This document shows, one piece after another, positions 1-10,981 of a DNA stretch of 64,000 nt. The translations under genes were made by a program, and so were the position numbers. Every line of letters begins with the position of its first letter. Within the stretch, counting starts at the first letter, position 1. Source of the stretch: Phyllobacterium trifolii (lineage in GTDB: Bacteria; Pseudomonadota; Alphaproteobacteria; Rhizobiales; Rhizobiaceae); NCBI RefSeq assembly GCF_014192095.1, contig NZ_JACHXN010000001.1, forward strand, positions 248,001 to 312,000, in the 5' to 3' direction. Below the pieces are notes generated by a model. That model had not been told where the DNA came from. It ran no database searches and was given only the letters and a program-made list of their open reading frames with translations.

Positions 1-719
1 GCTTCAACGTGGGCATCCGGCAACCATGTGTGCACCGGCCACATGGGCATCTTGACCGCAAACGAGGCGAAGAAGGCGAACCATAACCAAGTCTGCAACG
101 ACGCCGGGAACTTGTACGCAAGCAAGGTCGGAATATCCGTCGTACCGGCCTGCCAATACATCGCCATGATGGCAAGCAGCATCAGCACGGAGCCGAGCAA
201 GGTATAAAGGAAGAATTTGAAGCTGGCATAGACGCGTCTCTTACCACCCCAGACACCGATAATGATGAACATCGGCACGAGAACGGCTTCGAAAAACACG
301 TAGAACAGCACGATATCGAGCGCACAGAACACGCCAATCATCAGCGTTTCGAGAACCAGAAACGCGATCATATACTCCTTGACGCGTGTCTGGATCGCTT
401 CCCAGCTAGCCAGAATGCATAGCGGCATCAGGAATGTGGTGAGGATGACGAACAGCATTGAAATGCCGTCGACGCCCATATGATAGGAAATTCCGGAGTC
501 GAGCCAAGCAGCCTTCTCGACAAACTGAAAGCCGGCTTGGCCATTGTCGAAATAATACCAGATCGGCAATGAGAGCAGGAACGTAATGATCGTCGTCCAC
601 AGGGTCACATTGCGGATGTTGCGGCGCGCAGCATCGCTATCGTCCCGGATCATCAGGACAAGTAAGGCACCGACCAATGGCAGGAAGGTAACAGTCGAGA
701 GAATTGGCCAGTCGGTCAT
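1..719 (-). CDS. nuoM: NADH-quinone oxidoreductase subunit M (partial, N-terminal part)
   Basis: This is a proton-pumping, antiporter-like membrane subunit of respiratory complex I. Translating the minus strand from ATG at 719 gives about 239 residues beginning [20 protein letters not shown], with several hydrophobic helices and, at the window edge, the conserved [11 protein letters not shown] motif of the NuoL/M/N family. The gene runs off the left end, so roughly half is missing. Its ATG overlaps the TGA stop of nuoL (ATGA), which indicates translational coupling as the last visible gene of the operon. Confidence 0.95.
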   Translation of the reverse strand, partial: MTDWPILSTVTFLPLVGALLVLMIRDDSDAARRNIRNVTLWTTIITFLLSLPIWYYFDNGQAGFQFVEKAAWLDSGISYHMGVDGISMLFVILTTFLMPLCILASWEAIQTRVKEYMIAFLVLETLMIGVFCALDIVLFYVFFEAVLVPMFIIIGVWGGKRRVYASFKFFLYTLLGSVLMLLAIMAMYWQAGTTDIPTLLAYKFPASLQTWLWFAFFASFAVKMPMWPVHTWLPDAHVE

Positions 720-2710
720 CAGAAATTGCTCCCGAGCATCATCCACGTGACGAGTGCGGCGACCCCGACGAGCATCGCGAACGCATAGTGATAAAGGTAA
801 CCGGACTGCAGGCGAACGACCCGGTTGGTGACGTCAACCACGCGGGCGGAAATTCCGTCCGGACCATGCCCGTCGATCAGCCAGCCATCGCCCTGCTTCC
901 AGAGGAACCGGCCAAGTGCCTTTGTCGGACGCACGAACAGGAAGTCGTAGAGCTCGTCAAAATACCACTTGTTGAGCAGGAACTGGTAAAGGCCAGGATG
1001 CTGTGCGGCGAGCCGTCTCGGTGTCTCGGGTGAGCGAATATAGAAGTACCAGGCAACGATGAACCCCACCGCCATCGCAAGGAAGGGCGACATCGCCACC
1101 AGGAATGGCACGTGATGATGCTCTTCGAGGATTTCGTTTTCCGGCCCCGTGAAGATCGCACCCTTCCAGAATTCGGCATATTCATGGCCGAAGAAATACT
1201 CGCGGAATATAACACCGGCGAACAGCGCGCCCGCCGCCAGAATGAACAGCGGAACCAGCATGACATAGGGTGACTCATGCACATGATGCATTACGTCGTG
1301 GCTGGCGCGTGGCTTGCCGTGGAAAGTCATGAAAATGAGACGCCATGAATAGAAGCTGGTGAAGATCGCCGCGACGACAAGAAGGATAAAGGCGTAACTG
1401 GCCATAGGACTGTGCGACGCGAATGCGGATTCGATAATCATGTCCTTCGAGAAGAACCCAGCCGTACCGATAAGTGTCCCTGGAATACCCAATCCTGTCA
1501 GGGCAACAGTCCCGACGATCATCATCCAGTAGGTTTTGGGGATCAACGTGCGAAGACCACCCATATGGCGCATATCTTGCTCATCGGAAACAGCATGAAT
1601 GACGGAACCTGCACCAAGGAACAGCAGCGCCTTGAAGAAAGCGTGTGTGAACAGGTGGAAGATTCCTGCACCGTAAGCACCGAGACCCAAGGCAACGAAC
1701 ATGTACCCGAGCTGCGAACAGGTCGAGTAAGCGATCACGCGCTTGATATCATTCTGCACAAGGCCAACAGTTGCGGCAAAGAACGCTGTGGTTGCGCCGA
1801 TGAATGTCACGAAAATCAACGCAGTGTGCGACAATTCGAAGATTGGCGACAGGCGGGCAACCATGAATACGCCGGCCGTAACCATGGTCGCAGCATGGAT
1901 GAGCGCAGAAACCGGTGTCGGGCCTTCCATGGCGTCCGGCAACCAGGTGTGCAGGAGGAATTGCGCAGACTTACCCATCGCGCCCATAAAGAGCAGCAGG
2001 CAGGCAATAGTGATCGCGCCCTGTTTGTCGAGGGTATAGCCAAGGAAGTTCAGAACTGTCTGAGCACTCTCGGCAGCGCCCTCTGCCGGAAGATACTGCG
2101 CAGCGGAAGCAAAAAGCGTGTCGAACTGAACCGTATCGAAAAGCACAAACAGCGCGAATATGCCGAGCAGGAAGCCGAAATCGCCGACGCGGTTGACAAC
2201 GAAGGCTTTGATGGCCGCTGCATTTGCCGAAGGTTTCTTGAACCAAAAGCCGATCAGAAGATAGGAAGCAAGGCCGACACCTTCCCAACCGAAGAACATC
2301 TGAACCAGATTATCGCCGGTCACCAGCATCAACATCGCGAAGGTGAAGAGTGAAAGATAGGCGAAGAAGCGCGGCCGATCCGGATCATGGTGCATGTAGC
2401 CGATCGAATATGTATGGACCAGCGCCGAGACAGTGTTGACGACAACCAGCATTACCACGGTCAGTGTATCGATGCGCAGAGCCCAGTCGAAGCTTAACGA
2501 ACCCGACTCGACCCAGGGTGCAACTGGAACTTTGAACGCCTCGCCATGACCAAGTGCCACCGTTGCAAAAGCAATCCAGGACAGAACCGCGCAAACGATC
2601 AACAGTCCAGTCGTAACATACTCGCTCGCCTTCGCACCGATCGATGAGCCGAAAAGGCCAGCAATCAAAAAGCCAAGCAGCGGAAGGAAGACAATCGCCA
2701 GATACAGCAT
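719..2710 (-). CDS. nuoL: NADH-quinone oxidoreductase subunit L
   Basis: NuoL is the distal antiporter-like subunit of complex I, which moves protons across the inner membrane and carries the long lateral helix. The 663-residue protein has the usual family length. It holds many hydrophobic helices, the motifs [17 protein letters not shown] and [20 protein letters not shown], and a conserved C-terminal region ending in a transmembrane helix. It lies 7 bp after nuoK and overlaps nuoM by an ATGA junction, within one minus-strand operon. Nothing is unusual in length or motifs. Confidence 0.98.
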   Translation of the reverse strand: MLYLAIVFLPLLGFLIAGLFGSSIGAKASEYVTTGLLIVCAVLSWIAFATVALGHGEAFKVPVAPWVESGSLSFDWALRIDTLTVVMLVVVNTVSALVHTYSIGYMHHDPDRPRFFAYLSLFTFAMLMLVTGDNLVQMFFGWEGVGLASYLLIGFWFKKPSANAAAIKAFVVNRVGDFGFLLGIFALFVLFDTVQFDTLFASAAQYLPAEGAAESAQTVLNFLGYTLDKQGAITIACLLLFMGAMGKSAQFLLHTWLPDAMEGPTPVSALIHAATMVTAGVFMVARLSPIFELSHTALIFVTFIGATTAFFAATVGLVQNDIKRVIAYSTCSQLGYMFVALGLGAYGAGIFHLFTHAFFKALLFLGAGSVIHAVSDEQDMRHMGGLRTLIPKTYWMMIVGTVALTGLGIPGTLIGTAGFFSKDMIIESAFASHSPMASYAFILLVVAAIFTSFYSWRLIFMTFHGKPRASHDVMHHVHESPYVMLVPLFILAAGALFAGVIFREYFFGHEYAEFWKGAIFTGPENEILEEHHHVPFLVAMSPFLAMAVGFIVAWYFYIRSPETPRRLAAQHPGLYQFLLNKWYFDELYDFLFVRPTKALGRFLWKQGDGWLIDGHGPDGISARVVDVTNRVVRLQSGYLYHYAFAMLVGVAALVTWMMLGSNF

Positions 2711-2717
2711 GCCCCCG

Positions 2718-3029
2718 TCAACCTTTCATCATGTTGACGTCTTCCACGGCAATCGACCCGCGATTGCGATAGAACACGACGAGAATAGCAAGACCGATCG
2801 CTGCTTCTGCAGCGGCAACGGTCAAGACAAACAGTGCAAACACCTGGCCGACCAAATCGCCCAGAGCAGCGGAAAACGCCACGAAGTTGAGGTTAACTGC
2901 AAGCAGGATCAATTCGACCGACATCAGAATGATGATGACGTTCTTCCTGTTGAGGAAGATGCCGAAGATCCCAAGCGTAAACAGCAGGGCAGAAACAGTC
3001 AGATAATGTGCGATACCGATTTCCATCAT
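2718..3029 (-). CDS. nuoK: NADH-quinone oxidoreductase subunit K
   Basis: NuoK is a small complex I membrane subunit (the ND4L homologue) with three transmembrane helices. The product is 102-103 residues. It carries the typical [20 protein letters not shown] segment, including the conserved membrane glutamate in [11 protein letters not shown], and a second acidic residue in [11 protein letters not shown]. Two adjacent ATG codons are possible starts (3029 and 3026). The first overlaps the nuoJ TGA stop, so coupled translation is likely. Confidence 0.97.
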   Translation of the reverse strand: MMEIGIAHYLTVSALLFTLGIFGIFLNRKNVIIILMSVELILLAVNLNFVAFSAALGDLVGQVFALFVLTVAAAEAAIGLAILVVFYRNRGSIAVEDVNMMKG

Positions 3030-3658
3030 GACACCTCTGTCAGGCCCTTGCCTGTTTCAACCTGTTTGACCTCGATGGCCGTTGCCGGCGTACGTGCGAC
3101 CTGCTCTGAAACATTCTGGCGCTTGATGTTCGGTTTGTGACGAAGTGTCAGCACGATCGCCCCGATCATCGCAACCAGAAGGACGAGACCAGCAATCTGG
3201 AAGAAGTAAACGTAGTCTGTATAGAGAATATCGCCGAGCGCCGCCGTATTGGTGCGCGTCGCTACGTCAGGCGTTGGCTGGAATGCCACTGTTCCCAGTT
3301 TCGGTGCAAAGACCGATCCGCCCAGAACGATAATCAGTTCAGCAGCAAGGATCAGACCGACGAGTGCGCCGATGGGTGCATATTGCAGCGCGCCGCTTTT
3401 CAGTTCAGCGAAATCGACATCAAGCATCATGACAACGAAGAGGAACAGAACCGCGACCGCCCCAACATAAACGACCAAAAGGATCATCGCCAGGAACTCG
3501 GCGCCGGTCAAAAGGAACAAACCTGCCGCATTGAAAAATGCGAGGATCAAGAACAGCACGGAGTGCACGGGATTGCGCGCCGCAATCACCATGAACGCAC
3601 TGGCGACGGTTATGAAGGCGAATAGATAAAAAAACGCCGCCGCGATACCTGTCAGCAT
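3026..3658 (-). CDS. nuoJ: NADH-quinone oxidoreductase subunit J
   Basis: NuoJ is the ND6-type membrane subunit of complex I. I chose the ATG at 3658 ([15 protein letters not shown], 210 residues) over the longer open frame from 3721. The extra 21 residues are hydrophilic and have no family counterpart, and a GGGGGA ribosome-binding sequence stands just before 3658. Five hydrophobic helices are visible, with the conserved [17 protein letters not shown] segment. The C-terminus has a polar tail of about 40 residues. It is separated from nuoI by about 200 bp that hold a palindromic repeat. Confidence 0.95.
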   Translation of the reverse strand: MLTGIAAAFFYLFAFITVASAFMVIAARNPVHSVLFLILAFFNAAGLFLLTGAEFLAMILLVVYVGAVAVLFLFVVMMLDVDFAELKSGALQYAPIGALVGLILAAELIIVLGGSVFAPKLGTVAFQPTPDVATRTNTAALGDILYTDYVYFFQIAGLVLLVAMIGAIVLTLRHKPNIKRQNVSEQVARTPATAIEVKQVETGKGLTEVS

Positions 3659-3712
3659 GGGTTCCCCCGATTTCCATTCCGGCAGGGCTTTCCTGCCATT
3701 TCTAACTTCTTC

Positions 3713-3762
3713 TTTACGCAATTCCGGACGGGAAACCGGTTCCCACTTTCCGGAATTGCTCT
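3713..3762. repeat. Palindromic interspersed repeat between nuoI and nuoJ
   Basis: A roughly 50-bp element has 11-bp perfect inverted ends (3718-3728 and 3749-3759, GCAATTCCGGA/TCCGGAATTGC) around an ACCGGTTCCCACTT core. A second, more degenerate copy occurs at 53266-53317. It resembles the short mosaic repeats scattered through rhizobial genomes; that assignment is from memory and was not searched. Confidence 0.75.
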
Positions 3763-3860
3763 GATGCGATTCACGCGATTTCCGCGCGTTCGCAGCCTCT
3801 TAGCCCATGTTCCGGTCCGATAGAAGCTATCGTCCCAAGGACACAAGCGCGCACGCATTT

Positions 3861-4364
3861 TTACCGGTAAGGCGCGTCCATCGCGATGTTGCGCGCCAGT
3901 TCCCGCTCCCAGCGATCGCCGTTAGCGAGCAGCCGGTCCTTATCGTAGTAAAGTTCCTCACGGCTCTCCGTGGCGAACTCGAAGTTCGGTCCCTCGACAA
4001 TGGCATCTACTGGGCACGCCTCTTGGCAAAAACCGCAATAAATGCACTTCACCATGTCGATGTCATAGCGCACGGTACGGCGGGTACCGTCATTACGGCG
4101 CGGGCCTGCTTCGATCGTGATGGCCTGCGCCGGGCAGATCGCTTCGCAGAGCTTGCAGGCGATGCAACGTTCTTCACCGTTGGGATAGCGGCGCAGCGCA
4201 TGCTCACCGCGAAAACGCGGGCTGAGCGGACCCTTCTCGTATGGATAATTCAAAGTCGCCTTCGGAGCAAAGAACTGCCGCATCGACAGAAAGAACGCCC
4301 CGACGAATTCCAGAAGCAGAAGGGATTTGGCAGCTTGTGCCAAGGAACCGGTATTCGAACTCAT
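3861..4364 (-). CDS. nuoI: NADH-quinone oxidoreductase subunit I (two [4Fe-4S] ferredoxin subunit)
   Basis: NuoI carries clusters N6a and N6b, which pass electrons from the peripheral arm towards N2 in NuoB. The 167-residue protein has two ferredoxin motifs: Cys67, Cys70, Cys73, Cys77 ([11 protein letters not shown]) and Cys107, Cys110, Cys113, Cys117 ([11 protein letters not shown]). An N-terminal amphipathic or hydrophobic stretch (residues 12-32) matches the membrane-facing helix of the family. Its ATG overlaps the nuoH TGA stop. Confidence 0.98.
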   Translation of the reverse strand: MSSNTGSLAQAAKSLLLLEFVGAFFLSMRQFFAPKATLNYPYEKGPLSPRFRGEHALRRYPNGEERCIACKLCEAICPAQAITIEAGPRRNDGTRRTVRYDIDMVKCIYCGFCQEACPVDAIVEGPNFEFATESREELYYDKDRLLANGDRWERELARNIAMDAPYR

Positions 4365-5407
4365 GGCGTAAGACCCGTGATTTTAAGGAAGGCCGCCGTC
4401 GCGATGACCATGAAGAGCGAGATAGGCAAGAACACCTTCCAGCCCAGGCGCATCAATTGGTCATAGCGATAGCGCGGAACGAATGCCTTCACCATGGCAA
4501 ACATGAAGAAGCAAAAGAACAGCTTAAGGAGGAACCAGACGACCCCCGGCACCCAGTTGAGGAACCACACGTCCACTGGAGGCAACCATCCGCCCAGGAA
4601 CATGATGGTCATCAGTGCGCACATCAGTGTAATCGCAACGTATTCGCCAAGGAAGAACAACAGGAAGGCAGTAGACGAATATTCGATCATATGACCGGCG
4701 ACCAGTTCCGATTCCGCTTCAACGAGATCGAAGGGCGGACGGTTGGTTTCTGCCAGTGCCGAGATGAAGAAGATGATGAACATCGGGAACAGACCGAGCC
4801 AGTGCCAATCCAGAAATGAGCTTGGCAGCCCGACAATCGTGCCCAGGCCATCCCTTTGTGAATTGACGATGTCTGTCAGGTTCAATGAACCGACGCAAAG
4901 CAGAACAGTGACGATGACGAAGCCGATAGAAACTTCGTAAGACACCATCTGCGCTGCAGAGCGCAAGGCGCCGAGAAAAGGATACTTCGAATTCGACGCC
5001 CAACCGGCCATGATCACGCCGTAAACTTCGAGCGAAGAAATGGCGAGGACATAAAGAATGCCAACGTTAACATTGGCGACCGCCCAGCCCTCGTTGACGG
5101 GGATAACCGCCCACGCTGCCATGGCAAGTACCGACGAAACCAGCGGCGCCAGCAGGAAAATTCCCTTGTTGGCGCCGGATGGAATGATCGGCTCCTTGAC
5201 GACGAACTTCAGCAGATCGGCGAACGACTGCAGCAAACCGAATGGCCCAACAACGTTTGGGCCCCGACGCAGCTGAACTGCTGCCCAGATCTTGCGATCC
5301 GCATAGAGCAGATAAGCGATGATCAGCAGCATTACGACCAGCAACAGAAGTGATTTTCCGAGGATGATCAGCAGCGGCAGGATATAGGTTGCGAAAATTT
5401 CTTCCAT
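4361..5407 (-). CDS. nuoH: NADH-quinone oxidoreductase subunit H
   Basis: NuoH is the ND1-type membrane subunit that forms much of the quinone chamber at the junction of the two arms of complex I. The protein is 348 residues, normal for the family. It has eight or so hydrophobic helices and the conserved signatures [20 protein letters not shown] near the N-terminus and [20 protein letters not shown] in the central loop. It follows nuoG after 18 bp and overlaps nuoI. Confidence 0.98.
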   Translation of the reverse strand: MEEIFATYILPLLIILGKSLLLLVVMLLIIAYLLYADRKIWAAVQLRRGPNVVGPFGLLQSFADLLKFVVKEPIIPSGANKGIFLLAPLVSSVLAMAAWAVIPVNEGWAVANVNVGILYVLAISSLEVYGVIMAGWASNSKYPFLGALRSAAQMVSYEVSIGFVIVTVLLCVGSLNLTDIVNSQRDGLGTIVGLPSSFLDWHWLGLFPMFIIFFISALAETNRPPFDLVEAESELVAGHMIEYSSTAFLLFFLGEYVAITLMCALMTIMFLGGWLPPVDVWFLNWVPGVVWFLLKLFFCFFMFAMVKAFVPRYRYDQLMRLGWKVFLPISLFMVIATAAFLKITGLTP

Positions 5408-5425
5408 GTCAGTTTTCTTCTCCGC

Positions 5426-7507
5426 CTACTCGGCCGCCTGCTTGAAGCCACTCTTGGCAAGCGCGGAACATTCGGCCATGACGGCTGATGCGCGTGCTAT
5501 CGGATTGGTCAAGTAGAAATCCTTCACCGGCGATACAAAGGCAGTTTTCTCAACGGAACCAGATGCATTTGCCAGCTTCTTGACATCTGCAGGATCACCG
5601 GCCTCGATGTGATCGATCATGGCAAGATGCGGATACTCCGCGTAGAGGACAGAACGCAAGGCTGCCAGCGAGTCAAACGGCAATTTCTTGCCGAGCACAT
5701 CCGACAACGCCCGCACGATCGCCCAATCTTCCTTGGCGTTACCCGGAGCAAACCCAGCACGATTGGTCATCTGCACGCGACCTTCCGTGTTGACGTACGT
5801 ACCAGACTTCTCGGTATATGCCGCACCGGGCAGGATTACGTCGGCGTTATGTGCGCCCTGATCGCCATGAGTTCCGATATAAACTGTGAAGGCTTTGCTT
5901 TTCTTTTCCCAGTTCAGTTCGTCGGCGCCGAGAAGGAACAGCACGTCAAGCGCACCCTTCATCTCCGCGACTGTCTTGCCGTTTGTCCCCGGCACAAACC
6001 CGATGTCGAGCGCACCAACCCGGCTAGCAGCCGTATGAATGACACCAAAGCCGTTCCATTCGGCGCTGAGCGCGCCGGTGTCGGCGGCAATCTTGGCCGC
6101 AAGACCGAGCACGGACGCGCCGTCTGCACGGGATAGAGCGCCTTGCCCGATGACAACCATTGGGTTCTGGGCTTTCTTCAGTACAGACAGGAACTTCAGA
6201 GAACCGTTGGCGAGATCTGCTAAGGTCTCGGCACCGCTTCCAAGGTACTCGTATTTGTAGCGGAGATCAGCTTGCTCTCCTATCACGGCAATTGGCGTTC
6301 CAGCGGCCCGCCAATGTTTGCGGATACGAGCATTGAGCAATGAAGCTTCGAAACGAGGATTGGAGCCGATAATCAGGATAGCATCAGCAAGTTCGATGCC
6401 ATCGATTGCCGGGTTGAATATATAGGACGCGCGCCCATTGGCAGTATTCAACACCGAACCATCCTGCCGTGCATCAATGTTTGGAGATCCAAGCGATTGC
6501 ATCAGCAGCTTTAGAGCGTACATTTCCTCGACCGTCGCCAGATCACCGGCAACAGCGCCGATCTTGCTACCCTTCGTCTTGGCGACGGCTGTTTTGATTG
6601 CCTCAAAGGCTTCCGGCCAACTTGCAGCGACGAGGCGACCGTCCTTCCGGACATAGGGTCGATCAAGACGCTGGGTACGCAAACCGTCCCAGATGAAGCG
6701 GGTCTTGTCGGAAATCCATTCCTCATTCACCTGTTCATTGACGCGCGGCAGGATGCGCATCACTTCACGGCCCCGCGTATCGACCCGGATAGCCGAGCCG
6801 ACCGCATCCATCACATCGATGGACTCGGTCTTGTTCAATTCCCATGGACGCGCCTGGAATGCGTATGGCTTGGAAGTCAGTGCGCCGACCGGGCAAAGGT
6901 CGATTACGTTACCCTGTAATTCGGACGTCATTGCATGTTCGAGATATGTGGTGATCTCGGCGTCCTCGCCGCGCCCGATCAGACCAAGCTCGGAAATGCC
7001 CGCGACCTCTGTCGTAAAGCGGACGCAGCGCGTGCAATGAATGCAGCGTGTCATGATCGTCTTGACGAGTGGACCGATATACTTGTCCTCAACGGCGCGC
7101 TTGTTTTCCTTGTAGCGCGAGGAATCGACGCCAAAGGCCATTGCCTGATCCTGCAGATCGCACTCGCCACCCTGATCGCAGATCGGGCAATCAAGCGGAT
7201 GATTGATAAGCAGAAACTCCATCACGCCCTCACGGGCCTTCTTGACCATGGGTGTATTGGTGAAAATTTCCGGTGTCTCACCATTGGGACCAGGGCGCAG
7301 GTCGCGTACGCCCATCGCGCAGGATGCAGCCGGCTTGGGCGGCCCGCCCTTCACTTCAATCAAGCACATGCGGCAATTGCCAGCGATCGACAAGCGCTCA
7401 TGAAAACAGAACCGTGGCACCTCTGAACCAGCCGTTTCCGCAGCCTGCAGAAGCGTGTAGTGATCCGGTACCTCGATTTCTTTACCGTCGACTTTGATCT
7501 TCGCCAT
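5426..7507 (-). CDS. nuoG: NADH-quinone oxidoreductase subunit G
   Basis: NuoG is the large iron-sulfur subunit of the complex I peripheral arm. It is 693 residues long. It has an N-terminal [2Fe-2S] ferredoxin domain (Cys34, Cys45, Cys48, Cys63; N1b), a His/Cys-ligated cluster (His103, Cys107, Cys110, Cys116; N5) and a [4Fe-4S] site (Cys155, Cys158, Cys161, Cys205; N4). A molybdopterin-oxidoreductase-like domain of about 450 residues follows. Its ATG overlaps the TAA stop of the upstream pentapeptide gene (TAATG), tying that gene to the operon. Confidence 0.98.
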   Translation of the reverse strand: MAKIKVDGKEIEVPDHYTLLQAAETAGSEVPRFCFHERLSIAGNCRMCLIEVKGGPPKPAASCAMGVRDLRPGPNGETPEIFTNTPMVKKAREGVMEFLLINHPLDCPICDQGGECDLQDQAMAFGVDSSRYKENKRAVEDKYIGPLVKTIMTRCIHCTRCVRFTTEVAGISELGLIGRGEDAEITTYLEHAMTSELQGNVIDLCPVGALTSKPYAFQARPWELNKTESIDVMDAVGSAIRVDTRGREVMRILPRVNEQVNEEWISDKTRFIWDGLRTQRLDRPYVRKDGRLVAASWPEAFEAIKTAVAKTKGSKIGAVAGDLATVEEMYALKLLMQSLGSPNIDARQDGSVLNTANGRASYIFNPAIDGIELADAILIIGSNPRFEASLLNARIRKHWRAAGTPIAVIGEQADLRYKYEYLGSGAETLADLANGSLKFLSVLKKAQNPMVVIGQGALSRADGASVLGLAAKIAADTGALSAEWNGFGVIHTAASRVGALDIGFVPGTNGKTVAEMKGALDVLFLLGADELNWEKKSKAFTVYIGTHGDQGAHNADVILPGAAYTEKSGTYVNTEGRVQMTNRAGFAPGNAKEDWAIVRALSDVLGKKLPFDSLAALRSVLYAEYPHLAMIDHIEAGDPADVKKLANASGSVEKTAFVSPVKDFYLTNPIARASAVMAECSALAKSGFKQAAE

Positions 7508-7818
7508 TATTCTTCTCCGGCACGGTTGGCCGATTCATAAGCTGCAAACAGGTCTTTCACAGAAACGCCATTGATCATTCCTGCGAGCAAGGCGCTCTCA
7601 ATCTTCACATTGCTCATGTTAACATTTCTGAACAACACATTGGAAAGATTGACATCCTCAATCTTTGAATTGCTCAAATTCACCTTTTCAATCACGGCAG
7701 CGGACAGATTGACGTTGTGAAAACGGGTATTCGACAAATTCACGTCATCAAATTTGGAATTGGCAACGCTTGCGTCGCGCACATCAAGTACGTCATGTGT
7801 CGCATGCATCTCCATCAC
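7507..7818 (-). CDS. Small pentapeptide-repeat protein inside the nuo operon
   Basis: This is not a canonical complex I subunit. Of 103 residues, about 17-80 consist of five-residue repeats with central Leu/Ile/Phe/Met: VNLSN occurs three times, with variants VNLSA and VNMSN, alternating with units such as TRFHN, SKIED and VKIES. This is the pattern of right-handed quadrilateral beta-helix (pentapeptide) proteins. The C-terminal 20 residues look helical. The gene starts inside the end of the preceding HhH-domain gene (4-bp overlap) and its stop overlaps the nuoG start, so it should be co-translated with complex I. The function is unknown; a structural or assembly role is inference. Confidence 0.85.
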   Translation of the reverse strand: MMEMHATHDVLDVRDASVANSKFDDVNLSNTRFHNVNLSAAVIEKVNLSNSKIEDVNLSNVLFRNVNMSNVKIESALLAGMINGVSVKDLFAAYESANRAGEE

Positions 7819-8435
7819 TCACCTGCTCCGTTCGACATCATTAGACCATTTGCCTGTCCCACCCAGTCGTCACGAGAAATTCGCCCGCCAAGTTTGATCT
7901 GATCGTCAACCTTGGCTAAATCATCGACCGTCCATGCCGCTATTTGAGCATAAGTCCGAATACCCATGCCATTCAGGACCTGTTCAAGCTTGGGACCTAT
8001 GCCGGAAATGCGCTTTAGATCATCTGCTGCGATCTCTGATGCAGTCGCAACGGCATGAGCCAATGGATTGGTTGCGATCGAGGTGTTCATTTTATTTGCA
8101 GGCATTTTTCCAATTGAAACGGTCGCCTTTTCCTTAATTGTCCCAGCTTTCTTGCGGATGATCGTCTTCAGCGCATCTATATCAGGCGAAGGTTGCGGCT
8201 CGGCTACACGCGATTGGCCGGGTACAGCGGTCAACCTTGTATTCATGTCGAATGCACTTGCCATTGCACCGGCCCAGAAACCCCATATCTGGCTGGCGAC
8301 ACCAAAGCCAAGCGCAGAAGCCGCTGCTGCTGCGCCAAGCTGAGGCGTCAACAAATTCGCCGCTGGCAACACATGCTTTGGCATCAGTGCCGCCCAATCG
8401 GCGCTGGAGTTCTTGGTTGTTCCGGTATCTGACAT
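7815..8435 (-). CDS. Helix-hairpin-helix-like domain protein between nuoF and nuoG
   Basis: The product is 206 residues of unknown function. Residues 1-65 are alanine-rich with a hydrophobic stretch (LGAAAAASALGFGVASQIWG), recalling phasin-like or membrane-associated helices. Residues about 135-200 (DDLKRISGIGPKLEQ ... GGRISRDDW) form a helix-hairpin-helix-like domain. That domain closely matches the C-terminus of NuoE in the same operon (DDLKMISGVGPKFEI ... GGRIERDDW). The same domain type is attached to ribosomal protein L21 in rhizobia, from memory. It sits 10 bp after nuoF and overlaps the pentapeptide gene, so it is a candidate complex I accessory factor. Confidence 0.85.
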   Translation of the reverse strand: MSDTGTTKNSSADWAALMPKHVLPAANLLTPQLGAAAAASALGFGVASQIWGFWAGAMASAFDMNTRLTAVPGQSRVAEPQPSPDIDALKTIIRKKAGTIKEKATVSIGKMPANKMNTSIATNPLAHAVATASEIAADDLKRISGIGPKLEQVLNGMGIRTYAQIAAWTVDDLAKVDDQIKLGGRISRDDWVGQANGLMMSNGAGE

Positions 8436-8445
8436 CGTCCTTCAC

Positions 8446-9747
8446 CTATTCCGCAGCGACAAGCACTGGGCTCGCGGCGGCGTTGCGTGAAAATTCATCG
8501 ATTCGGCGTTCGATCTCCGGACGGAAATTGCGGATGAGACCCTGGATGGGCCATGCAGCAGCATCACCAAGAGCGCAGATCGTGTGACCTTCGATCTGCT
8601 TGGTAACGTCAAGCAGCATGTCGATTTCACGTTTCTGAGCGTTGCCCGTAACCATGCGTTCCATCACGCGCCACATCCAGCCAGTCCCTTCACGGCATGG
8701 CGTGCACTGGCCACAGCTCTCATGCTTGAAGAAGTAGGACAGGCGCGCAATCGCGCGGACAATATCGGTCGATTTATCCATGACGATGACAGCGGCTGTA
8801 CCGAACGACGATTTGACGTTGCGCAGTCCGTCGAAATCCATCGGGCAGTCCATGATGTCTGCCGCTGTTACCACGGGGCAGGATGCACCGCCCGGAATAA
8901 CGGCCAGCAGATTGTCCCAACCGCCGCGAATACCGCCCGCATGCTTCTCAATCAGCTCACGGAACGGAATGCCCATGGCTTCTTCGACGGTGCAGGGGTT
9001 GTTGACGTGCCCGGACACCATGAACAGCTTGGTGCCGACATTGTTCGGACGACCAATGCTGGAGAACCATGCCGCGCCGCGGCGCAGGATCGTCGGAGCC
9101 ACTGCAATGGACTCGACATTGTTTACTGTGGTCGGGCAACCATAAAGACCCATATTGGCCGGGAATGGCGGCTTCAGGCGCGGCTGACCCTTCTTGCCTT
9201 CCAGGCTTTCGAGCAGCGCAGTTTCCTCGCCGCAAATATAAGCGCCGGCACCATGATGAACGAAAATATCGTAATCCCAGCCATTCTTGTTGTTCTTACC
9301 AATAAGACCCGCATCGTAGCATTCGTCGATAGCGATCTGCAGCGCTTCACGCTCGCGGATATACTCGCCGCGGACGTAAATATAGCAAGTATGGGCAGCC
9401 ATGGCGAAACCGGCAATCAGGCAGCCTTCGATCAGCGTATGCGGATCGTGCCGCATGATATCGCGGTCTTTGCAGGTGCCTGGCTCGGATTCGTCGGCAT
9501 TGATGACGAGATAATGCGGACGGCCGTCGCTTTCCTTCGGCATGAATGACCATTTCAGACCGGTCGGAAAGCCGGCGCCACCGCGCCCGCGCAGGCCCGA
9601 GGCCTTCATCTCGTTGATGATCCAGTCACGGCCTTTGGCAATAATCCCCGCAGTGCCATCCCAGTGGCCGCGCGACATCACGCCCTTCAACGACTTGTCG
9701 TGAATGCCGTAAATATTATTGAAGATGCGGTCCTTATCAGCAAGCAT
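8446..9747 (-). CDS. nuoF: NADH-quinone oxidoreductase subunit F
   Basis: NuoF is the NADH- and FMN-binding catalytic subunit at the tip of complex I. The protein is 433 residues. The glycine-rich nucleotide motif [10 protein letters not shown] lies at residues 54-63, [13 protein letters not shown] follows in the middle, and the N3 [4Fe-4S] cluster ligands are Cys345, Cys348, Cys351 (ESCGQCTPC) and Cys391. The gene is 64 bp after nuoE. All key residues are present. Confidence 0.98.
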   Translation of the reverse strand: MLADKDRIFNNIYGIHDKSLKGVMSRGHWDGTAGIIAKGRDWIINEMKASGLRGRGGAGFPTGLKWSFMPKESDGRPHYLVINADESEPGTCKDRDIMRHDPHTLIEGCLIAGFAMAAHTCYIYVRGEYIREREALQIAIDECYDAGLIGKNNKNGWDYDIFVHHGAGAYICGEETALLESLEGKKGQPRLKPPFPANMGLYGCPTTVNNVESIAVAPTILRRGAAWFSSIGRPNNVGTKLFMVSGHVNNPCTVEEAMGIPFRELIEKHAGGIRGGWDNLLAVIPGGASCPVVTAADIMDCPMDFDGLRNVKSSFGTAAVIVMDKSTDIVRAIARLSYFFKHESCGQCTPCREGTGWMWRVMERMVTGNAQKREIDMLLDVTKQIEGHTICALGDAAAWPIQGLIRNFRPEIERRIDEFSRNAAASPVLVAAE

Positions 9748-9811
9748 TTCGCACCGGTCCTACTCTCTTCGTCCATTCTTGCGGATGCGAAATCTGCATC
9801 CACCAATCCAT

Positions 9812-10981
9812 TTATCTCGGCTTCTTGCCGAAAACCTTGATGTACTCGGCTTTGCCGCCCTTGGCCAAGGCCTTGGCTTGCTTGACCCAGTCGTCTCGCT
9901 CGATGCGGCCGCCGAACTTCATATAGCTGTCGACCCAGTCGCGCTCGGCCCTCTTCCACGCCGCAACCTGCGCGAACGTATAGATGCCAAGCTCGTGCAG
10001 GAGGATTTCGAACTTCGGACCGACGCCGGAGATCATCTTGAGATCATCGACAAGCGCAGGTCTTTCGATACCGGCAGGACGATCCTTGTCCTCCAGCGAA
10101 ACAACCTTCACGGGAGTCTTGATCGTCTGCACGGAAGGCTTTTCGCCCAGCGAACCTTCGGCCAGGGGGGGATTCTTGATTGTCCACGCGGCAGGTGCTG
10201 CAGCAGCAGCTGGCTTCGAAGTCGCCTCTTCCGCTGCTTTGGTCGTCTTCACCTTGGATGGTGATCTGATCGCGGCATTGGTTACTTCATCATGCGTAAC
10301 AGGTTTACCAGCATTTGACGGCGGCACACTTGCCTTGTCCGAATTGGCAGCTTTCGCACGCTTGGGTTTTTCATCGCCATTAAGCGAAGTCAGGCCAGTC
10401 TGCGGTGCAGAGAAAATACGCTTGATTTGCGGTCCGACTGGTATGGAATCGCCCTTCCCGGCATCGAACGCATCAATGATTTCCTCGAGCCGTTCGGGCG
10501 TCAGATCCTCGTAAGTATCCTTGAACACCATGATCATCGGGGCGTTGACGCAGGCGCCGAGGCATTCGACCTCTTCCCAGGACAGGGTGCCGGACTCGTT
10601 CAGCTGAAACTGGTCATGATGGATCTTGTGCTGGCAGACCTTTTTAAGATCTTCCGAGCCACGCAACATGCAGGGCGTCGTGCCACATACCTGGATATGA
10701 GCGCGGGTGCCCACTGGCTTCAACTGGAACTGCGTATAGAACGTCGCAACTTCGAGGACACGGATCAGGGGCATATCGAGCATGGTCGCAACATGTTCAA
10801 TCGCCGCCTTGGTAACCCAGCCATCCTGTTCCTGCGCGCGCATCAACAGCGGAATTACTGCCGACTGTTCACGGCCTTTTGGATATTTCTTTATTGCAAG
10901 CTTTGCCCAAGCGCTGTTTTCGCGATTAAACGCGAACGCTGCTGGTTGGACGTTATCTTCTGCGAGACGGCGGACGGACAT
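9812..10981 (-). CDS. nuoE: NADH-quinone oxidoreductase subunit E with long C-terminal extension
   Basis: NuoE binds the N1a [2Fe-2S] cluster next to NuoF. Residues 1-170 are the thioredoxin-like core with ligands Cys99, Cys104, Cys140 and Cys144. At 389 residues the protein is more than twice the usual length of about 165. Residues 175-308 are a low-complexity Ala/Lys/Pro/Thr linker, and residues 309-389 are a helix-hairpin-helix-like domain (DDLKMISGVGPKFE ... GGRIERDDWVKQAKAL) shared with the gene at 7815-8435. The start codon overlaps the nuoD stop (TAATG). Confidence 0.96.
   Translation of the reverse strand: MSVRRLAEDNVQPAAFAFNRENSAWAKLAIKKYPKGREQSAVIPLLMRAQEQDGWVTKAAIEHVATMLDMPLIRVLEVATFYTQFQLKPVGTRAHIQVCGTTPCMLRGSEDLKKVCQHKIHHDQFQLNESGTLSWEEVECLGACVNAPMIMVFKDTYEDLTPERLEEIIDAFDAGKGDSIPVGPQIKRIFSAPQTGLTSLNGDEKPKRAKAANSDKASVPPSNAGKPVTHDEVTNAAIRSPSKVKTTKAAEEATSKPAAAAAPAAWTIKNPPLAEGSLGEKPSVQTIKTPVKVVSLEDKDRPAGIERPALVDDLKMISGVGPKFEILLHELGIYTFAQVAAWKRAERDWVDSYMKFGGRIERDDWVKQAKALAKGGKAEYIKVFGKKPR

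Noticed and set aside
1412-2353. 313-residue plus-strand open frame opposite nuoL
   Set aside because: It lies wholly inside the well-supported nuoL gene, has biased composition (Gln/Arg/Glu rich) and no ribosome-binding site.
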